Origin: Chloroflexota bacterium
GTDB lineage: Bacteria; Chloroflexota; Dehalococcoidia; JAUQQI01
Assembly: GCA_030549955.1 (NCBI GenBank)
Contig: JAUQQI010000243.1
Location: 1 to 6,847, forward strand
Reading direction: 5' to 3'
Length of the DNA: 6,847 bases
The notes beneath the pieces are model-generated. The model was not told the origin of the DNA and did not search any database. It saw only the letters and a program-made list of their open reading frames with translations. A program made the translations under genes and the position numbers. Positions 6,066 to 6,847 of this stretch are shown in pieces (the stretch's first letter is position 1; each line of letters opens with the position of its first letter).

Positions 6066-6847
6066 GTGCGGCCGGGGTTGTGGCCTGTGGCCGCGGCCGT
6101 AATTTTAAGCTTGATTTTCGGGGGTATCGCCGGCGGGTTCGCCGGCACGGTTGCCACCCTGATGCTGATGAGGGCCGAGCGTCCGGCGGCTCAATCTTCC
6201 GGTCCGGCCCAGTCCCCGATTCAGACCCGGGTAACCCTGACCGAAGAATCGGCCGTCATCCAGGCGGCCGAAAAAGCCGGTCCAGCGGTGGTCACCATCG
6301 AAACCTCGGCCAGCCGCAGCCTCTTCCGGCTCATCACCGAGGTTGGCTCCGGGGTAATTTTTGACCCCCAGGGGTTCATTCTGACGAACCGCCACGTCGT
6401 CGAGAATGCAAGCCAGCTCACCGTCACCCTGGCCGACGGCCGTCGCTTGCCAGCCAGGCTGATTGGCATCGACCCCTTTGACCAGTCGGACCTGGCCATT
6501 GTGAAAGTCGACGCCGGAGCCTCCTTGCCAGCTGCAGAAATCGGCGATTCCAGCCAGCTTCGGGTCGGCCAGCTCGTCGTCGCCATCGGGAGTCCCCTCG
6601 GGACGTTTCAGAACAGCGTGACCAGTGGGGTCATCAGCGCCCTCGGCCGGACAGTCCAGGTTCAGCGGCCCGGCCGCGGGGTCGTCCAGCTCCGGGACCT
6701 GATCCAAACCGATGCCGCGATCAACCAGGGCAACAGCGGCGGCCCCCTTGTAAACTCCCTTGGTCAGGTCATCGGCATCAATACGGTCGTTGCCGGAGAG
6801 GCCCAGAACATCGGCTTCGCGATTCCGTGTAACGGGGCAAAACCGGA
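6066..6847 (+). CDS. htrA: HtrA/DegP-type trypsin-like serine protease, N-terminal part (3' end outside window)
   Basis: The first 260 residues of an envelope quality-control protease that degrades misfolded exported proteins. A basic N-terminus is followed by a hydrophobic helix (about residues 8-34) with no evident cleavage site, so the protein is probably a membrane-anchored, outward-facing HtrA as in Bacillota. A Pro/Ser/Gln-rich linker (about 38-56) leads into the protease domain, where the catalytic triad is complete: H110 in LTNRHVV, D142 in DQSDLAIVKV and S224 in QGNSGGPLVN. GSGVIFDPQGFILTN (94-108), AIGSPLG (173-179) and NIGFAIP (248-254) are also typical. The usual PDZ domain would follow and is cut off. 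The GTG start at 6066 is supported by GGAGGT at 6052-6057 with an 8-base spacing and by a promoter upstream. The gene diverges from the exonuclease gene. Confidence 0.92.
   Translation, partial: MRPGLWPVAAAVILSLIFGGIAGGFAGTVATLMLMRAERPAAQSSGPAQSPIQTRVTLTEESAVIQAAEKAGPAVVTIETSASRSLFRLITEVGSGVIFDPQGFILTNRHVVENASQLTVTLADGRRLPARLIGIDPFDQSDLAIVKVDAGASLPAAEIGDSSQLRVGQLVVAIGSPLGTFQNSVTSGVISALGRTVQVQRPGRGVVQLRDLIQTDAAINQGNSGGPLVNSLGQVIGINTVVAGEAQNIGFAIPCNGAKP

Noticed and set aside
5159..6364. Long plus-strand open frame of about 401 codons antisense to the exonuclease gene and running into htrA
   Set aside because: Composition is Gly/Pro/Arg-rich without motifs, it crosses the divergent promoter region, and it is out of frame with htrA.
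6105..6707. Minus-strand open frame of about 200 codons inside htrA
   Set aside because: Antisense shadow of the protease domain, whose catalytic triad is read on the plus strand.
1..6847. tRNA, rRNA, CRISPR array, insertion sequence, prophage or defence cluster
   Set aside because: Genes fill almost the whole window, intergenic gaps are at most about 130 bases, and no repeat array, transposase, inverted terminal repeats or cloverleaf were seen by eye.

Overview
This 6.8 kb window is a gene-dense, ordinary-looking piece of a GC-rich bacterial chromosome. I find eight protein genes, two of them cut by the window edges, and no RNA gene, mobile element or CRISPR array. The mix points to a GC-rich, probably thermophilic or anaerobic member of the Bacillota (Firmicutes): many GTG/TTG starts, strong Shine-Dalgarno sequences, a long-chain prenyl synthase of the kind used for menaquinone, and an anchored HtrA with an uncleaved N-terminal helix. 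This placement is an inference from style, not from a marker gene.

Layout. Bases 1-2275 hold a tight plus-strand cluster: the end of recO (DNA repair), a sugar-nucleotide epimerase of the extended SDR family with an internal zinc-ribbon insertion, and a rhomboid intramembrane protease whose start overlaps the epimerase stop. It converges, with only 7 bases between stops, on a minus-strand cluster read from 5932 down to 2283: a DEDDh exonuclease fused to a C-terminal WYL domain, a TatD-family metal-dependent hydrolase, a polyprenyl diphosphate synthase starting with TTG inside the tatD stop, and a LysR-type regulator. From 6066 to the right edge, divergent from the exonuclease, runs the N-terminal 260 residues of an HtrA-type serine protease.

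The 133-base divergent region (5933-6065) is the main regulatory stretch. It carries a good sigma-A/sigma-70 promoter for htrA, an extended -10 for the exonuclease gene, and an 11-bp-period direct repeat over the htrA start point that could be an operator.

The genes do not form one pathway. They cover DNA maintenance (recO, exonuclease-WYL, tatD), envelope and quinone metabolism (epimerase, prenyl synthase) and membrane protein quality control (rhomboid, htrA). The item most worth following up is the exonuclease-WYL fusion. I do not see a clear new multi-gene system.
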